From: Aureibacter tunicatorum | GTDB lineage: Bacteria > Bacteroidota > Bacteroidia > Cytophagales > Cyclobacteriaceae | NCBI RefSeq assembly: GCF_036492635.1 | Contig: NZ_AP025305.1 | Coordinates: 2,046,001 to 2,110,000 of the forward strand | DNA: 64,000 nt | Direction: 5' to 3' | In this document: positions 37,096 to 46,271 of the stretch, one piece after another | How positions within the stretch are numbered: position 1 is the stretch's first letter | Layout of the letters: every line of letters starts with the position of its first letter | Position numbers and translations under genes: made by a program | Notes under the pieces: model-generated | Told to the model about the DNA's origin: nothing | What the model saw: only the letters and a program-made list of their open reading frames with translations | The model's database searches: none

Positions 37096-40086
37096 ATGAA
37101 GCTTTACTTGAAAGTTGATTACTGGAAAAATTTATTCCTTATTATGGCAATGCTTATTGCTTCAGGAATAAGTTTTAATTCATTTGGAATGAAAACGCCA
37201 GTAAATGTTGAGATAAGTGATACATTGAAGGTGTATAATGGCTTGGCGCAAAGCGTAAGTTTTTCGATAAACGTTGGAGGCTTGAATACAAGCATTACAT
37301 ATGACGGGAGCTTGACGCAACCTGTCAATGCTGGAACTTATGAAGTGATAGTGACAGTGATTGATGATACTTTTGAGGGGGCTGATACCGCGACAATGGT
37401 GATTTCAAAGGCGAATGCTATCATAAATGTATTGGATTCGGTTGAAGTTTATGACGGTACAACTCAATCATTGACGCTTTCTACCTTTCCATCTTCATTA
37501 TCAACTATAGTAACCTACAATGGATTGCCTCAACTGCCAGTAAACGCTGGAGATTATGTTTATAGCATAACGATATCAGATGTCAATTATCAAGGAACAA
37601 GAACTGGAGTTTTTCGGATAGAAAAAGCTCAAGCAATATTATCCATTACAGATACTGTGCAAACATATTCAGGTACTAATCGCTCATTGAATGTTAATAC
37701 ATTGCCTATTGGTTTGTCGACAGTGGTGACTTATGGCGGTTCTTCCTCATTGCCTGTCAATGCCGGAACTTATGTGGCTAGGGTTGATGTAAATGATCCA
37801 AATTTTGAAGGAGGCCAAACCGTTTCATTTATTGTTGAAAAAGCTGTTGCTCCAATAGTTGTAACGGATACTCTGCATGTATATGACGGAAACCCAAAAA
37901 CACCAAGCGTATCCACAACACCATCAGGCTTGGCATACACTGTGACCTATAATAATTCCTTGACGCCACCTACACAGGCGGGTACATATAATTTGGATAT
38001 TGTTATTAATAATCAAAACTATCAAGGTACTCGGCATATGGGTTTTGTAATTGAAAAAGCGCCGGTCGAGTTGACCATTTCTGATACAAGCTATATATAT
38101 GATGGAAATGCTAAAAGCATAACTTTAGCAACTTCTTTGGCGAATGTGAATACTCAAGTGACATATGATGGTTCCTCATCTATTCCTGTCGATGCAGGTA
38201 TATACGCAGTTGTGGCTTCAGTTGTTGAAGATAATTATAAGGGCACCAAGAATTCGACATTGATTATTCGAAAGGCTTCGGCTTTGGTGAATTTGCAAGA
38301 TCAAAGTTTTGTTTATAATGGACAACAGCAGTCAGCAAATGTTACTACTCAGCCTGCTGGACTCCCTTTGAACGTGCTTTACAATGGAAATGTTGATTTG
38401 CCAGTTAATGTTGGGTCTTATATTATAACAGCTATAATTAATGATGAGAATTACACAGGTAATGCTCAAGCCACATTGACTGTTACAAAAGGAAGAGCAC
38501 ATATAATCGCCATGGATTTAGTGCAGGAATACGATCAAGGTGAGAAGACTCTAACCGTTCAAACAGTACCAACTGCATTAGCTGTTGATTTGAGGTATAA
38601 TGGGGTCGCTACCAGGCCTATTAACTCAGGAACATATGAAGTGAATGCTAGGGTAATTGATCCAAATTGGGAGGCTGACACAATATTTAATTTTAGAATT
38701 TCTAAAGCGCAGACAAGTATTCATATAAATAATCTCAACCAGGTCTATGATGGACAGCCTAAAAATGTGTCATTGAGCATAAGGCCTGAAGGCTTGCCTG
38801 TTCAAATTTTATATAATAATTCGAATAGTGTGCCATTGGATGCTGGTACATATAAGGTTGTAGCGGTTGTTGATGAATTTAATTACACTGGTATCGATAG
38901 CGCTGAATTTGTGATTTCTAAAGCAGAACAGACGATTGAGTTTAGAAATATAGATGATTTTGATAAGGCTAGTTCAGGAGTGAGACTTGTTGGGGAAGCA
39001 AGTTCTGGTTTGGATGTTACTTATGTGGTAGTAAGTGGCAACGCTGCAGAAGTGCAGGGGGATTCATTAAAGCCTAAATCCGAAGGGTTGATAAGGGTGG
39101 CTGCCATTCAAGCAGGAAATAATAATTATTTGGCGGCTGATTCAATTATTCAAGAAGTAGAAGTATTGCCTGAGGCTTTTCCTGTTGTTGGTAATGTGTT
39201 GAATTTGGCGGGCGATTCAGTTGAATCTGGATCGGTGACAATATATAAAAATTTAGACGGGTTTTGGACTGACAAGGGAGATGTTAATGTGAATAATGGA
39301 GTCTATTCTTCCAGATTGCCAAAAGGAGATTATATCTTTCGTTACAATCCTCCGACAGATACATCTATATATTTGGAGACGTATTCGGGTAGCGTTATAA
39401 ACTGGCAAGATGCTTATGTTAATACTATTAAGGATTCGTCATCAACCATTCAAACTTTTACTGCTGATTATAGGCCAGAGAAAGCAACTGGGGAGACTTC
39501 GATTGGAGGCACTTTGTTGAGAGCTATTTCCATTTCAGTAGATGGAGCAAATCCAGTAACGGAAATTTTGCCATTGACTAATTTGTTTTTGCTAAATATC
39601 AACAAAAGGTTTGCTGAGCATTATGCTGAATCTGATTCATTTGGGATATTTTCTTTTCAAAATGTGGAGCCAGATGATTATTTGTTGTTGGTGGATTATC
39701 CGCAAGATATAAGAGATACTTTCTTGCCATTAGTTAGAATATCCTCCAATGTAGATAGCATGAATGTAACTGTTACCAAGCTATTCAATGGGGTTAATTT
39801 GGTTACCAATTTCGTAAACCCTAAAACGGGTGTTGAAGACTTGGTTTCAAGTATAAATGCCGGACCGAATCCATTTGATGAGAAAATTGAACTTGAAGTT
39901 GACGAGTGGGATGGAGAGCTTGAGCTTGTTCTCTTGAATTCCATAGGCCAGATAGTTCAGAAAGGGAAAGTGTCTTGTTGTCGTAAATCAGTAACTATAG
40001 ATACTCAGTCTGTGTCAAAGGGAGTTTTTTATCTTTGCATGTACATGGGAGATAAATCGAAGGTATACAAAATGGTGAAAAGGTAA
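37096..40086 (+). CDS. MBG-repeat T9SS-sorted surface protein
   Basis: 996 residues; the hydrophobic N-terminus (about 12-30, LFLIMAMLIASGISF) acts as signal peptide. Eight tandem beta-sandwich repeats of about 70 residues follow (about 35-615), each with the pattern xxVYDGxxxS, VTYxGxxxxPVNAGTY and ending FxIxKA, as in MBG (MBG_2) domains. Then an Ig-like segment, a carna/CNA-like domain (from about 695) and a C-terminal T9SS type A sorting domain (from SINAGPNPF, about 918). A stalk-like adhesin displayed on the surface by T9SS is the likely role. Alone, with its own terminator. Confidence 0.88.
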   Translation: MKLYLKVDYWKNLFLIMAMLIASGISFNSFGMKTPVNVEISDTLKVYNGLAQSVSFSINVGGLNTSITYDGSLTQPVNAGTYEVIVTVIDDTFEGADTATMVISKANAIINVLDSVEVYDGTTQSLTLSTFPSSLSTIVTYNGLPQLPVNAGDYVYSITISDVNYQGTRTGVFRIEKAQAILSITDTVQTYSGTNRSLNVNTLPIGLSTVVTYGGSSSLPVNAGTYVARVDVNDPNFEGGQTVSFIVEKAVAPIVVTDTLHVYDGNPKTPSVSTTPSGLAYTVTYNNSLTPPTQAGTYNLDIVINNQNYQGTRHMGFVIEKAPVELTISDTSYIYDGNAKSITLATSLANVNTQVTYDGSSSIPVDAGIYAVVASVVEDNYKGTKNSTLIIRKASALVNLQDQSFVYNGQQQSANVTTQPAGLPLNVLYNGNVDLPVNVGSYIITAIINDENYTGNAQATLTVTKGRAHIIAMDLVQEYDQGEKTLTVQTVPTALAVDLRYNGVATRPINSGTYEVNARVIDPNWEADTIFNFRISKAQTSIHINNLNQVYDGQPKNVSLSIRPEGLPVQILYNNSNSVPLDAGTYKVVAVVDEFNYTGIDSAEFVISKAEQTIEFRNIDDFDKASSGVRLVGEASSGLDVTYVVVSGNAAEVQGDSLKPKSEGLIRVAAIQAGNNNYLAADSIIQEVEVLPEAFPVVGNVLNLAGDSVESGSVTIYKNLDGFWTDKGDVNVNNGVYSSRLPKGDYIFRYNPPTDTSIYLETYSGSVINWQDAYVNTIKDSSSTIQTFTADYRPEKATGETSIGGTLLRAISISVDGANPVTEILPLTNLFLLNINKRFAEHYAESDSFGIFSFQNVEPDDYLLLVDYPQDIRDTFLPLVRISSNVDSMNVTVTKLFNGVNLVTNFVNPKTGVEDLVSSINAGPNPFDEKIELEVDEWDGELELVLLNSIGQIVQKGKVSCCRKSVTIDTQSVSKGVFYLCMYMGDKSKVYKMVKR
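37195..38935 (+). repeat. Eight tandem MBG-type domain repeats
   Basis: Period about 70-75 codons. Repeats share DGxxxS, PVNAGTY and KA boundary motifs but have diverged at the DNA level, so they are old domain duplications rather than a recent satellite. Confidence 0.8.
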
Positions 40087-40096
40087 GTTTAAGTAA

Positions 40097-40126
40097 AAAG
40101 GCCACTATTAAGTGGTGGCCTTTATT
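40097..40126 (+). terminator. Terminator of the MBG-repeat gene, shared with queA
   Basis: Nine-bp stem AAAGGCCAC/GTGGCCTTT with a 9-nt loop, followed by ATTTATTT. The opposite strand reads a T run towards the end of queA. Confidence 0.75.
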
Positions 40127-41343
40127 TATTTTATCAATATAGAAGAATCTCCATAACTAAGAAATCTATATTCATTTTCAAGCGCTTCTTTGTATATTTT
40201 TTTCCAATCTTCTCCAACAAAAGCTGCTACCAATAAAATTAAAGTCGACCTTGGTTGGTGAAAATTTGTAATGATGCCGTCAATTACTTTAAAGTCATAT
40301 CCAGGGAAAAGAAATATTTCAGTATTTCCATTAATTTCTGAAAGGTTTTTGTTGTCCATTTCTTTCGCAATAGCTTGAAAAGCTTCTTTCATGCTTGGAA
40401 GCTCTTCCTTATTGTACTGATATGGACGAAGTTTTTCAACAAAAAAGTCTTGCGATCCTTCAAAAATTAATTTTACCCCATACCAATAGCTGCTTTCCAA
40501 TGTTCTCATAGAAGTAGTTCCAACGCAATAAATTGGACCTTCATGGTTTACTATATTTTCAACATTTTTTCTAGTGAGAATAATTTGTTCGGAATGCATG
40601 GGGTGATCAATGGCGTTCTTTTCTTTTACTGGTTGGAAAGTGCCAGCGCTAACATGCAATGTGAGCTCGTCGAATTTAACTCCTTTTGATTTTATTTGGT
40701 CGAGAATCTCATCAGTGAAGTGCAAGCCAGACGTAGGAGCGGCTACAGCACCTTCATTTTTTGAATAAACTGTTTGATATCTAGGCTTGTCATCCTCTTC
40801 CGCGTCTCTATTCATATAAGGAGGCAAGGGAACTGTTCCAGCGATGTCAACAAGCTCAGCGAAAGAAACATCTGCATCCCATTCGAACTCGATTTCCATC
40901 TTTTTCCTGTTGGAAATTTTAGCTTGTATAGAAATTTCTTTGCCCTCATAAGAGATTGTTCTTTCCAATACATTTCCGTCTTTCCACTTCCTAAAGTTGC
41001 CAATGATGCATTTCCATGTGCAATTTCTAGTTTGCTCCATAGCAATGCTAATGATCGGGGAAGGAAGCACTGGTTGAAGCAGGAAAATTTCAATTTGAGC
41101 TCCAGTTGACTTTCGAAAAAACAATCTTGCTGGAATTACTTTGGTATTGTTGAAGTAAAGCAAGGCATTGTCGGGAATGATGTCAACTATATTGGGGAAC
41201 TTTTTATGTTGTATGCTGCCTTTGTCATAGTAAAGCAACTTGGAGTCGTCTCTATTTTGCAATGGATGCTTTGCTATTTTCTCCTCGGGTAAGTCGTATG
41301 TATATTCTTTAAGGTCAATTTTTGGTAAATTGATTTGCTTCAT
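40126..41343 (-). CDS. queA: S-adenosylmethionine:tRNA ribosyltransferase-isomerase
   Basis: 405 residues, the longer Bacteroidota-type QueA. Visible motifs: YDLPEEKIAKHPLQNRD near the start, ALLYFNNTKVIPARLF, YQTVYSKNEGAVAAPTSGLHFT, LTLHVSAGTF, and NFHQPRSTLILLVAAF close to the end. It transfers and isomerises the ribosyl moiety of SAM to preQ1-modified tRNA to give epoxyqueuosine. A TACCTTTG -7 element lies 30 nt before the ATG. Confidence 0.95.
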   Translation of the reverse strand: MKQINLPKIDLKEYTYDLPEEKIAKHPLQNRDDSKLLYYDKGSIQHKKFPNIVDIIPDNALLYFNNTKVIPARLFFRKSTGAQIEIFLLQPVLPSPIISIAMEQTRNCTWKCIIGNFRKWKDGNVLERTISYEGKEISIQAKISNRKKMEIEFEWDADVSFAELVDIAGTVPLPPYMNRDAEEDDKPRYQTVYSKNEGAVAAPTSGLHFTDEILDQIKSKGVKFDELTLHVSAGTFQPVKEKNAIDHPMHSEQIILTRKNVENIVNHEGPIYCVGTTSMRTLESSYWYGVKLIFEGSQDFFVEKLRPYQYNKEELPSMKEAFQAIAKEMDNKNLSEINGNTEIFLFPGYDFKVIDGIITNFHQPRSTLILLVAAFVGEDWKKIYKEALENEYRFLSYGDSSILIK

Positions 41344-41372
41344 TTGTACTGTCTATTTTTTCAAATCAACGT

Positions 41373-41380
41373 CAAAGGTA
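41373..41380 (-). promoter_or_regulatory. Probable -7 element (TACCTTTG) of queA
   Basis: TACCTTTG on the minus strand fits TAnnTTTG and stands 30 nt before the queA start. No good -33 TTG was found at the expected spacing. Confidence 0.35.
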
Positions 41381-41519
41381 ATCATAATGTCTTTAAAATG
41401 ATTCATAAGATGGCAGTAAAAGCGAAAAGGATCGGACTTCATGGATGAAATTCAAATTTTATTTATTTTTGCTACTGCGGTTTTAAAATATTTTTTGCTA
41501 AAAATTAATAGTAGTTAAA

Positions 41520-42176
41520 GTGGGTAAGATTTCGAAGATAGCTCAACTCAGGGCTTTTGATGTCAATGAAGATTTGTTAAATCATGAAAGGCTGATAACA
41601 AGCGAGAAATTTTGGGAAGCTAATAAAATAAAAAAGTTAGGGCTATTGACTTCTTACAATATTCAGAATGTTTGTTATGAGCAAAGTCTAGAGCCATTTG
41701 AGAGTGAGATTGTTTTTAATGGAGAATCGAAAAGACTTGAATTATATAATGATCGTCCGAATTGTGTCATTGAAGGAAAAGGCGCTATTTCAAAAAATAT
41801 ATTTGTCTCAAAAAATGAATGTGGATTAAATATTCAGATTAGGATTGGAGAAGAAGGCGAAAATGGTGCTTATCAAGTGGATTTGCGATATGATGAAAAT
41901 AAAAACTGCGTAGGCAAAGAGTTTAGAACCCTTTTGGGAGAGTTGTTTTGTCGTCAAATAAATGAGTTTAAAGGTGGTAAATTGATTACAAGCTATGGGA
42001 ATTATCATCGTAAGGAGTATGGGCCTTACTATGATGAATTCAGATATCGGATAAAGTATAGCAAGTATAAATTCAATAAACAAGTTTGGATTTCAAGATT
42101 TGCTGATGCTGAAATTTCCTATGATTTTGGGGTATCAACAGAATCTGTATTTCAAAAAAGAGAAATTGAAAAATGA
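41520..42176 (+). CDS. Unknown protein coupled to menC
   Basis: 218 residues from a GTG start. Not recognised. The sequence is soluble, rich in strands in the second half (GLNIQIRIGEEGENGAYQ, KLITSYGNYHRKEYGPYYDEFRY) with no signal peptide or membrane segment. The stop overlaps the menC start (ATGA), so it is probably expressed with it; nothing links it chemically to menaquinone synthesis. Confidence 0.65.
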   Translation: MGKISKIAQLRAFDVNEDLLNHERLITSEKFWEANKIKKLGLLTSYNIQNVCYEQSLEPFESEIVFNGESKRLELYNDRPNCVIEGKGAISKNIFVSKNECGLNIQIRIGEEGENGAYQVDLRYDENKNCVGKEFRTLLGELFCRQINEFKGGKLITSYGNYHRKEYGPYYDEFRYRIKYSKYKFNKQVWISRFADAEISYDFGVSTESVFQKREIEK

Positions 42177-43249
42177 AAATAAAGAATTGTATAATAAAAA
42201 AACATATTTTAAAGTTTAAGTTTCTTGCCGGGACTTCAAGGGGCGTTCTTAAAGAAAAAGAAACATGGTTTGTGAAACTGATAGGAGATAATAATGAATT
42301 TGGAATAGGGGAGATTGGCCCGTTAAAAGGCTTGAGTATAGATGATCGCCCGGATTTAGAAAAATGCATCGATTCAGTTTGCCACGAACTGGAAGGAAAA
42401 GAAATTCCTCAAAAAGAAGCATTGCTTGATTGGTTGAAATCGAATATTGATCAAGATTTCCCTTCGATCAGATTTGGAGTTGAAACAGCTATTTTGGATT
42501 TGCTTACAAAAGGCAATATGAAAGTTTTTGACTGCGATTTGATCGATAGTCATATGCCAATTCCGATAAACGGATTGGTTTGGATGGGAGATGAAAGCTT
42601 TATGATAGAGCAAATTGAAGCTAAACTGAGAAGTGGCTTTGATTGCATTAAGATGAAAATTGGAGCCATTGATTTTGAGACGGAAATAAAGCTGTTGAAA
42701 AGTATCCGAGATAGGTATACTAAGGATGAAATTGTTCTTAGAGTGGATGCTAATGGAGCTTTTAGCCCGAGAGATGCATTAAATAAGCTTGAGATCTTGA
42801 GTTCACTCGATATTCATTCAATAGAACAACCTATTAAAGCAGGGCAAATTGAAGAAATGTCGAATCTATGCAATAAGACACCATTGCCTATCGCCTTGGA
42901 TGAAGAACTGATAGGCATTGATAAGAAAGAGGAAAAAGCAATATTGCTTGATCGTATACAGCCTCAGTTTATCATCTTGAAGCCAACATTGGTAGGAGGT
43001 AATTTATCAGCTGGAGAATGGATAGAATTAGCCGAAGAAAGAAATACCGGTTGGTGGATGACATCTGCTTTAGAGTCTAATGTTGGTTTGAATGCAATTG
43101 CTCAGTACACAAGTTATTTACACACAGCCATGCCTCAAGGACTTGGCACTGGCCAGCTATATTATAATAATATTGAGTCGCCTTTGGTCATAGAACAAGG
43201 AAAGCTTAAGTACGATCATTCTTTAGAATGGAACAATCCTTTTGATTAA
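42173..43249 (+). CDS. menC: o-Succinylbenzoate synthase (enolase superfamily)
   Basis: 358 residues. Enolase-superfamily catalytic residues are in place: KMKIG (second Lys, about 158), metal ligands in VDANGAF (about 190), IEQP (about 218) and DEEL (about 243), and the acid/base Lys in ILKPTLVGG (about 268). OSBS makes o-succinylbenzoate for menaquinone. Dipeptide epimerase is the main alternative but the RVDANGAF and ALDEELIG pattern fits Bacteroidota menC better. No other men gene is adjacent. Its TAA shares the TTAA tetranucleotide with the convergent gene. Confidence 0.85.
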   Translation: MKIKNCIIKKHILKFKFLAGTSRGVLKEKETWFVKLIGDNNEFGIGEIGPLKGLSIDDRPDLEKCIDSVCHELEGKEIPQKEALLDWLKSNIDQDFPSIRFGVETAILDLLTKGNMKVFDCDLIDSHMPIPINGLVWMGDESFMIEQIEAKLRSGFDCIKMKIGAIDFETEIKLLKSIRDRYTKDEIVLRVDANGAFSPRDALNKLEILSSLDIHSIEQPIKAGQIEEMSNLCNKTPLPIALDEELIGIDKKEEKAILLDRIQPQFIILKPTLVGGNLSAGEWIELAEERNTGWWMTSALESNVGLNAIAQYTSYLHTAMPQGLGTGQLYYNNIESPLVIEQGKLKYDHSLEWNNPFD

Positions 43250-44055
43250 TTATGAATATCCAACACTAGTTTGTCGCTGCCTGAGTTATAGATTTTGGCA
43301 TAGTCGTGTTTTTGTGATTCATCTAATTTGTCATAGTGATACGTATAAATTCTTTCGTAAGTTTCGGTGTTTATCCAAAATTCTTGTGGAGGAATTTCTC
43401 CTACTTTTTTGAAGTTCATCATTAAATATGATCTACCATTTCCCCAATCCTTGTCGATATAAGTCATGATGTCATCTGGGGAAAATGTGTTAATAAAATG
43501 CTTGATCAATTTGCTCATTCCTCCAGTGACTGTTATCCCAGATTTGTTGCAGTGTCTGATCAATTCATATGAATAATGAACTGAATCCTTGTCTTTCATT
43601 AACAATTTTTTCCCAAAGCCAATGACTGAAACGATTTCGCCTTCATGCACAAGAGCAAATTTGTGCTTGGTGTTGATAGGAATATTTAGATGATGTCGTT
43701 TTAAAAAGTCAATAAAATCAATTTTATTAATAGCTTGAATACTCGTTTTTCTAGCGAATATCGTTTTATTTTTCCCTGCGAAAGCTAAGACTCTGGCTTT
43801 TACAATTTCCTGTTTTGATTCCCATTGATCTTCCCAAATATGGATGATTTTTTCAGTTTGTTTTGCATGATTTTTTTGCCAAACTAATTCTTCAATCAAT
43901 TTGTCAGGTTGTTCTATAAAGTCATTTATTAAGTGTAGTGAAATGATAAAGTTGGAATTTTGAAGCTTGATTAACCTTCTTTTGCTATCAAGCCTTGAGT
44001 TTACTTGATAGTTAATATTGTTCAGATTTAAGAAATCAAGAAATTGTTTAATCAT
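43246..44055 (-). CDS. DUF7487-like protein with homing-endonuclease-type C-terminal domain
   Basis: 269 residues. The second half (FALVHEGEIVSVIGFGK, YELIRHCNKSGITVTGGMSK, YIDKDWGNGRSYL, KVGEIPPQEFWI) resembles the GNAT-like DUF7487 domain found in phage homing-endonuclease proteins; the middle (HIWEDQWESKQEIVKAR) resembles the W..K.EIVK stretch of VSR-like nucleases next to it. No intron or other phage genes are seen, so activity and target are unknown. Convergent with menC, overlapping it by four bases. Confidence 0.5.
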   Translation of the reverse strand: MIKQFLDFLNLNNINYQVNSRLDSKRRLIKLQNSNFIISLHLINDFIEQPDKLIEELVWQKNHAKQTEKIIHIWEDQWESKQEIVKARVLAFAGKNKTIFARKTSIQAINKIDFIDFLKRHHLNIPINTKHKFALVHEGEIVSVIGFGKKLLMKDKDSVHYSYELIRHCNKSGITVTGGMSKLIKHFINTFSPDDIMTYIDKDWGNGRSYLMMNFKKVGEIPPQEFWINTETYERIYTYHYDKLDESQKHDYAKIYNSGSDKLVLDIHN

Positions 44056-44215
44056 GCTTCAAATTTAATTAAAAACGCAAAAAATCTCAAGAATACGCCG
44101 ATTGAGGGTGAAAAAGGGTTTAAAACTGGCACTTAAACATGAATATTTTATATATTTATAGCTAAATGAAGTTTAATATAGACAAAAGTTTAGTCAATAA
44201 TTCAAATTTATCCCC

Positions 44216-45526
44216 ATGAGTATTTCGAAAAGCTTTTTGATTGTTTTTTTTATGTTTTTGGCTGTAGTTTCTAAAGCGCAAAATGAAAGTTATTCAAAAG
44301 AGAGTTTTGCCAAAGCATATGTTAAAGTTATTAAAGAGAAGGATTATGAAGGCTTTCAGGAGTTGATTTTGCCATTCAAAGCATTTAAGAAAAGTTTTGA
44401 TACAAAAAATAAAAGCAAGCAAGAGGTGAAGGATGAGCTAGAGGAAATGGAATACTTGTACAAGAAGTATCAAACGAATGCATTGAATGAGTTTTTTAAA
44501 ATTGCTAAATCAGATCAGATAGATTGGAATGTTACAGAAATTAAAGGAATTAGACCTGTTAGACAACCTCATCAGAATGCGAAAAAAGGGTTAGTTAAAT
44601 ATGATGTGATGGTTGCTCTACATGATGAAGTTAGAGTTCATCAATTAATGATTTATTCATGCTTTCAGTTTGAAGGCGTTTGGTGGACCTTGGGAAATCA
44701 AGTAGAATTGTTTGAGGGGAATGGCAAGGGTATAATTGCTTCGTATACTGAAAAGAATGTTAAGCCAAAAGTAGCCCAAGCTATAGATGATCAGGTTGAT
44801 AAAGGTAAAAAGGAAATCGTACAAGACGAAGTAGAGTTAAATATTGAGACTGAAAGGCAAGTTTCCGAGCTTGCATTATCAACAATAGAAAGCATTGATG
44901 ATAAACAGCCTGAAGAAAATACAAATAGCAAGAGCGAAGAGGAAATTCAATTAACAGATTCTGAAAAAAATGCAGTTAAGGAAACTTTGGAAGTTGCAAC
45001 AAGAGAAACTATTGAGAATAAGGAGTTGGAGCTTGAAGAAGTAGAAGCTAAAGCAAAAGTTGATTATGCAAAAAATACCCAAAATTTGCAAGAGAGCAAT
45101 GAGCTGGTTTTGACGCAAGAGAAAGGCAATGAAAGCCATCATAATCATGAGCCTAAGACAATGAGATTTAATGATAAATATGTGAATATTGTAAGAACAG
45201 CGAAAAACTTAAGCGCAACTGAAACAGAGATTACAATTTCAATTGATGGATTGTCGGCAAATTATGATGGAACAAGTATTTCCATAATTGATCAAATGAG
45301 TGGAGGAGTAAGCCTTGTTAAGGATGAACATTACGAAGTAGAGCAAGTAAATGCTACCGATATGCAAATTCAATTCATGACTTATAAGAAATGGGATAAG
45401 GAGCTGATTTTGAAATATAAGGTAAGACATGAAAAGGGACAAACGATTAAGATATTTGGAAGCTTGATGTATCATCCTTCAGGTGTGATGTCTCTATTGA
45501 CTATTGACAGTGTTTTTAGGTTTTAG
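44216..45526 (+). CDS. Secreted protein of unknown function
   Basis: 436 residues with a signal peptide (SFLIVFFMFLAVVSKAQ, cleaved about residue 22). N-terminal helical part (about 25-180), an acidic low-complexity linker rich in Glu (about 200-300, likely coiled), and a C-terminal beta region (about 310-436, TEITISIDGLSANYDG, VSLVKDEHYEVEQ). No family recognised. The layout suggests an extracytoplasmic protein with a sensory or binding domain at each end. The next gene begins 42 nt downstream. Confidence 0.65.
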   Translation: MSISKSFLIVFFMFLAVVSKAQNESYSKESFAKAYVKVIKEKDYEGFQELILPFKAFKKSFDTKNKSKQEVKDELEEMEYLYKKYQTNALNEFFKIAKSDQIDWNVTEIKGIRPVRQPHQNAKKGLVKYDVMVALHDEVRVHQLMIYSCFQFEGVWWTLGNQVELFEGNGKGIIASYTEKNVKPKVAQAIDDQVDKGKKEIVQDEVELNIETERQVSELALSTIESIDDKQPEENTNSKSEEEIQLTDSEKNAVKETLEVATRETIENKELELEEVEAKAKVDYAKNTQNLQESNELVLTQEKGNESHHNHEPKTMRFNDKYVNIVRTAKNLSATETEITISIDGLSANYDGTSISIIDQMSGGVSLVKDEHYEVEQVNATDMQIQFMTYKKWDKELILKYKVRHEKGQTIKIFGSLMYHPSGVMSLLTIDSVFRF

Positions 45527-45568
45527 TGTTGTTTGAATTGATTTTTTATTAAGTTATACAGTAGAGTA

Positions 45569-46207
45569 ATGAGTAAGAAAAAGGTATTGTTATGCGATTT
45601 GGGAGGGGTTATATTGAATATTTATCCAGAAAAGACGATACAATCATTTTCTGAATTTGCTAATGTTGATGAAAAAGAAATTCTAAATTTTTATACTAAC
45701 CACCCTATTTTTAAAAGTATTGAAACTGGTGAGTGCGACGAATTGGAATTTTATGAAGTTGTAAGAAGTGTACTTAATGCTGATATTAGTAATGAGCGAA
45801 TTAATTCGGCTTGGAATGATTTGTTAGGTGATTTTATTAATCACAGAATCAAATGGCTTGAGAAAATAAGGTCAGAGATTTCCTTGGTATTATTAAGTAA
45901 TACAAATTCGATACATGCGGACTGTTTTGAACAAAAGTTTAAGGACAGTGTGGGTAGTTCTTTCAGAGATTTTTTTGATGAGGTGTTTTATTCTCACAAA
46001 GTAGGATGCAGAAAGCCAGATAATATTATCTATAGTAAGGTGATGAAGTCGTTAAACGTAGATAAATCAGATGTGTTATTTATCGAAGATACAGTTTTGA
46101 ATATTAAAGCGGCAAGGGATTTTGGTTTGGATACTATTGAAATTCCTAGAAATCAACTTGATTTTGAATTGATGAATGAAATAGAATCGATCTTAAAAAG
46201 TAAATAA
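45569..46207 (+). CDS. HAD-superfamily phosphatase (YihX-like)
   Basis: 212 residues, HAD subfamily IA. Motif I is LLCDLGGVILNI (D10; the second Asp is Gly, as in YihX-type HADs), motif II VLLSNTNSIH, the conserved Lys in KVGCRKPDNIIY, and motif IV FIEDTVLNIKAARDFG. Such enzymes dephosphorylate small metabolites such as glucose-1-phosphate, but this one's substrate is unknown. Confidence 0.85.
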   Translation: MSKKKVLLCDLGGVILNIYPEKTIQSFSEFANVDEKEILNFYTNHPIFKSIETGECDELEFYEVVRSVLNADISNERINSAWNDLLGDFINHRIKWLEKIRSEISLVLLSNTNSIHADCFEQKFKDSVGSSFRDFFDEVFYSHKVGCRKPDNIIYSKVMKSLNVDKSDVLFIEDTVLNIKAARDFGLDTIEIPRNQLDFELMNEIESILKSK

Positions 46208-46213
46208 ATTGAA

Positions 46214-46244
46214 AAAGCCGTTGAAAAATCAACGGCTTTCTCTT
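46214..46244. terminator. Bidirectional terminator between HAD and TPR genes
   Basis: Perfect 11-bp stem AAAGCCGTTGA/TCAACGGCTTT with a 4-nt loop; T runs on both sides. It serves the HAD gene and probably the convergent TPR gene. Confidence 0.85.
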
Positions 46245-46271
46245 TACCTAATAATATTATTATAAATTTGA

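Noticed and set aside
37195-38935. Tandem DNA satellite
   Set aside because: The periodicity is at protein-domain level; nucleotide similarity between units is low.
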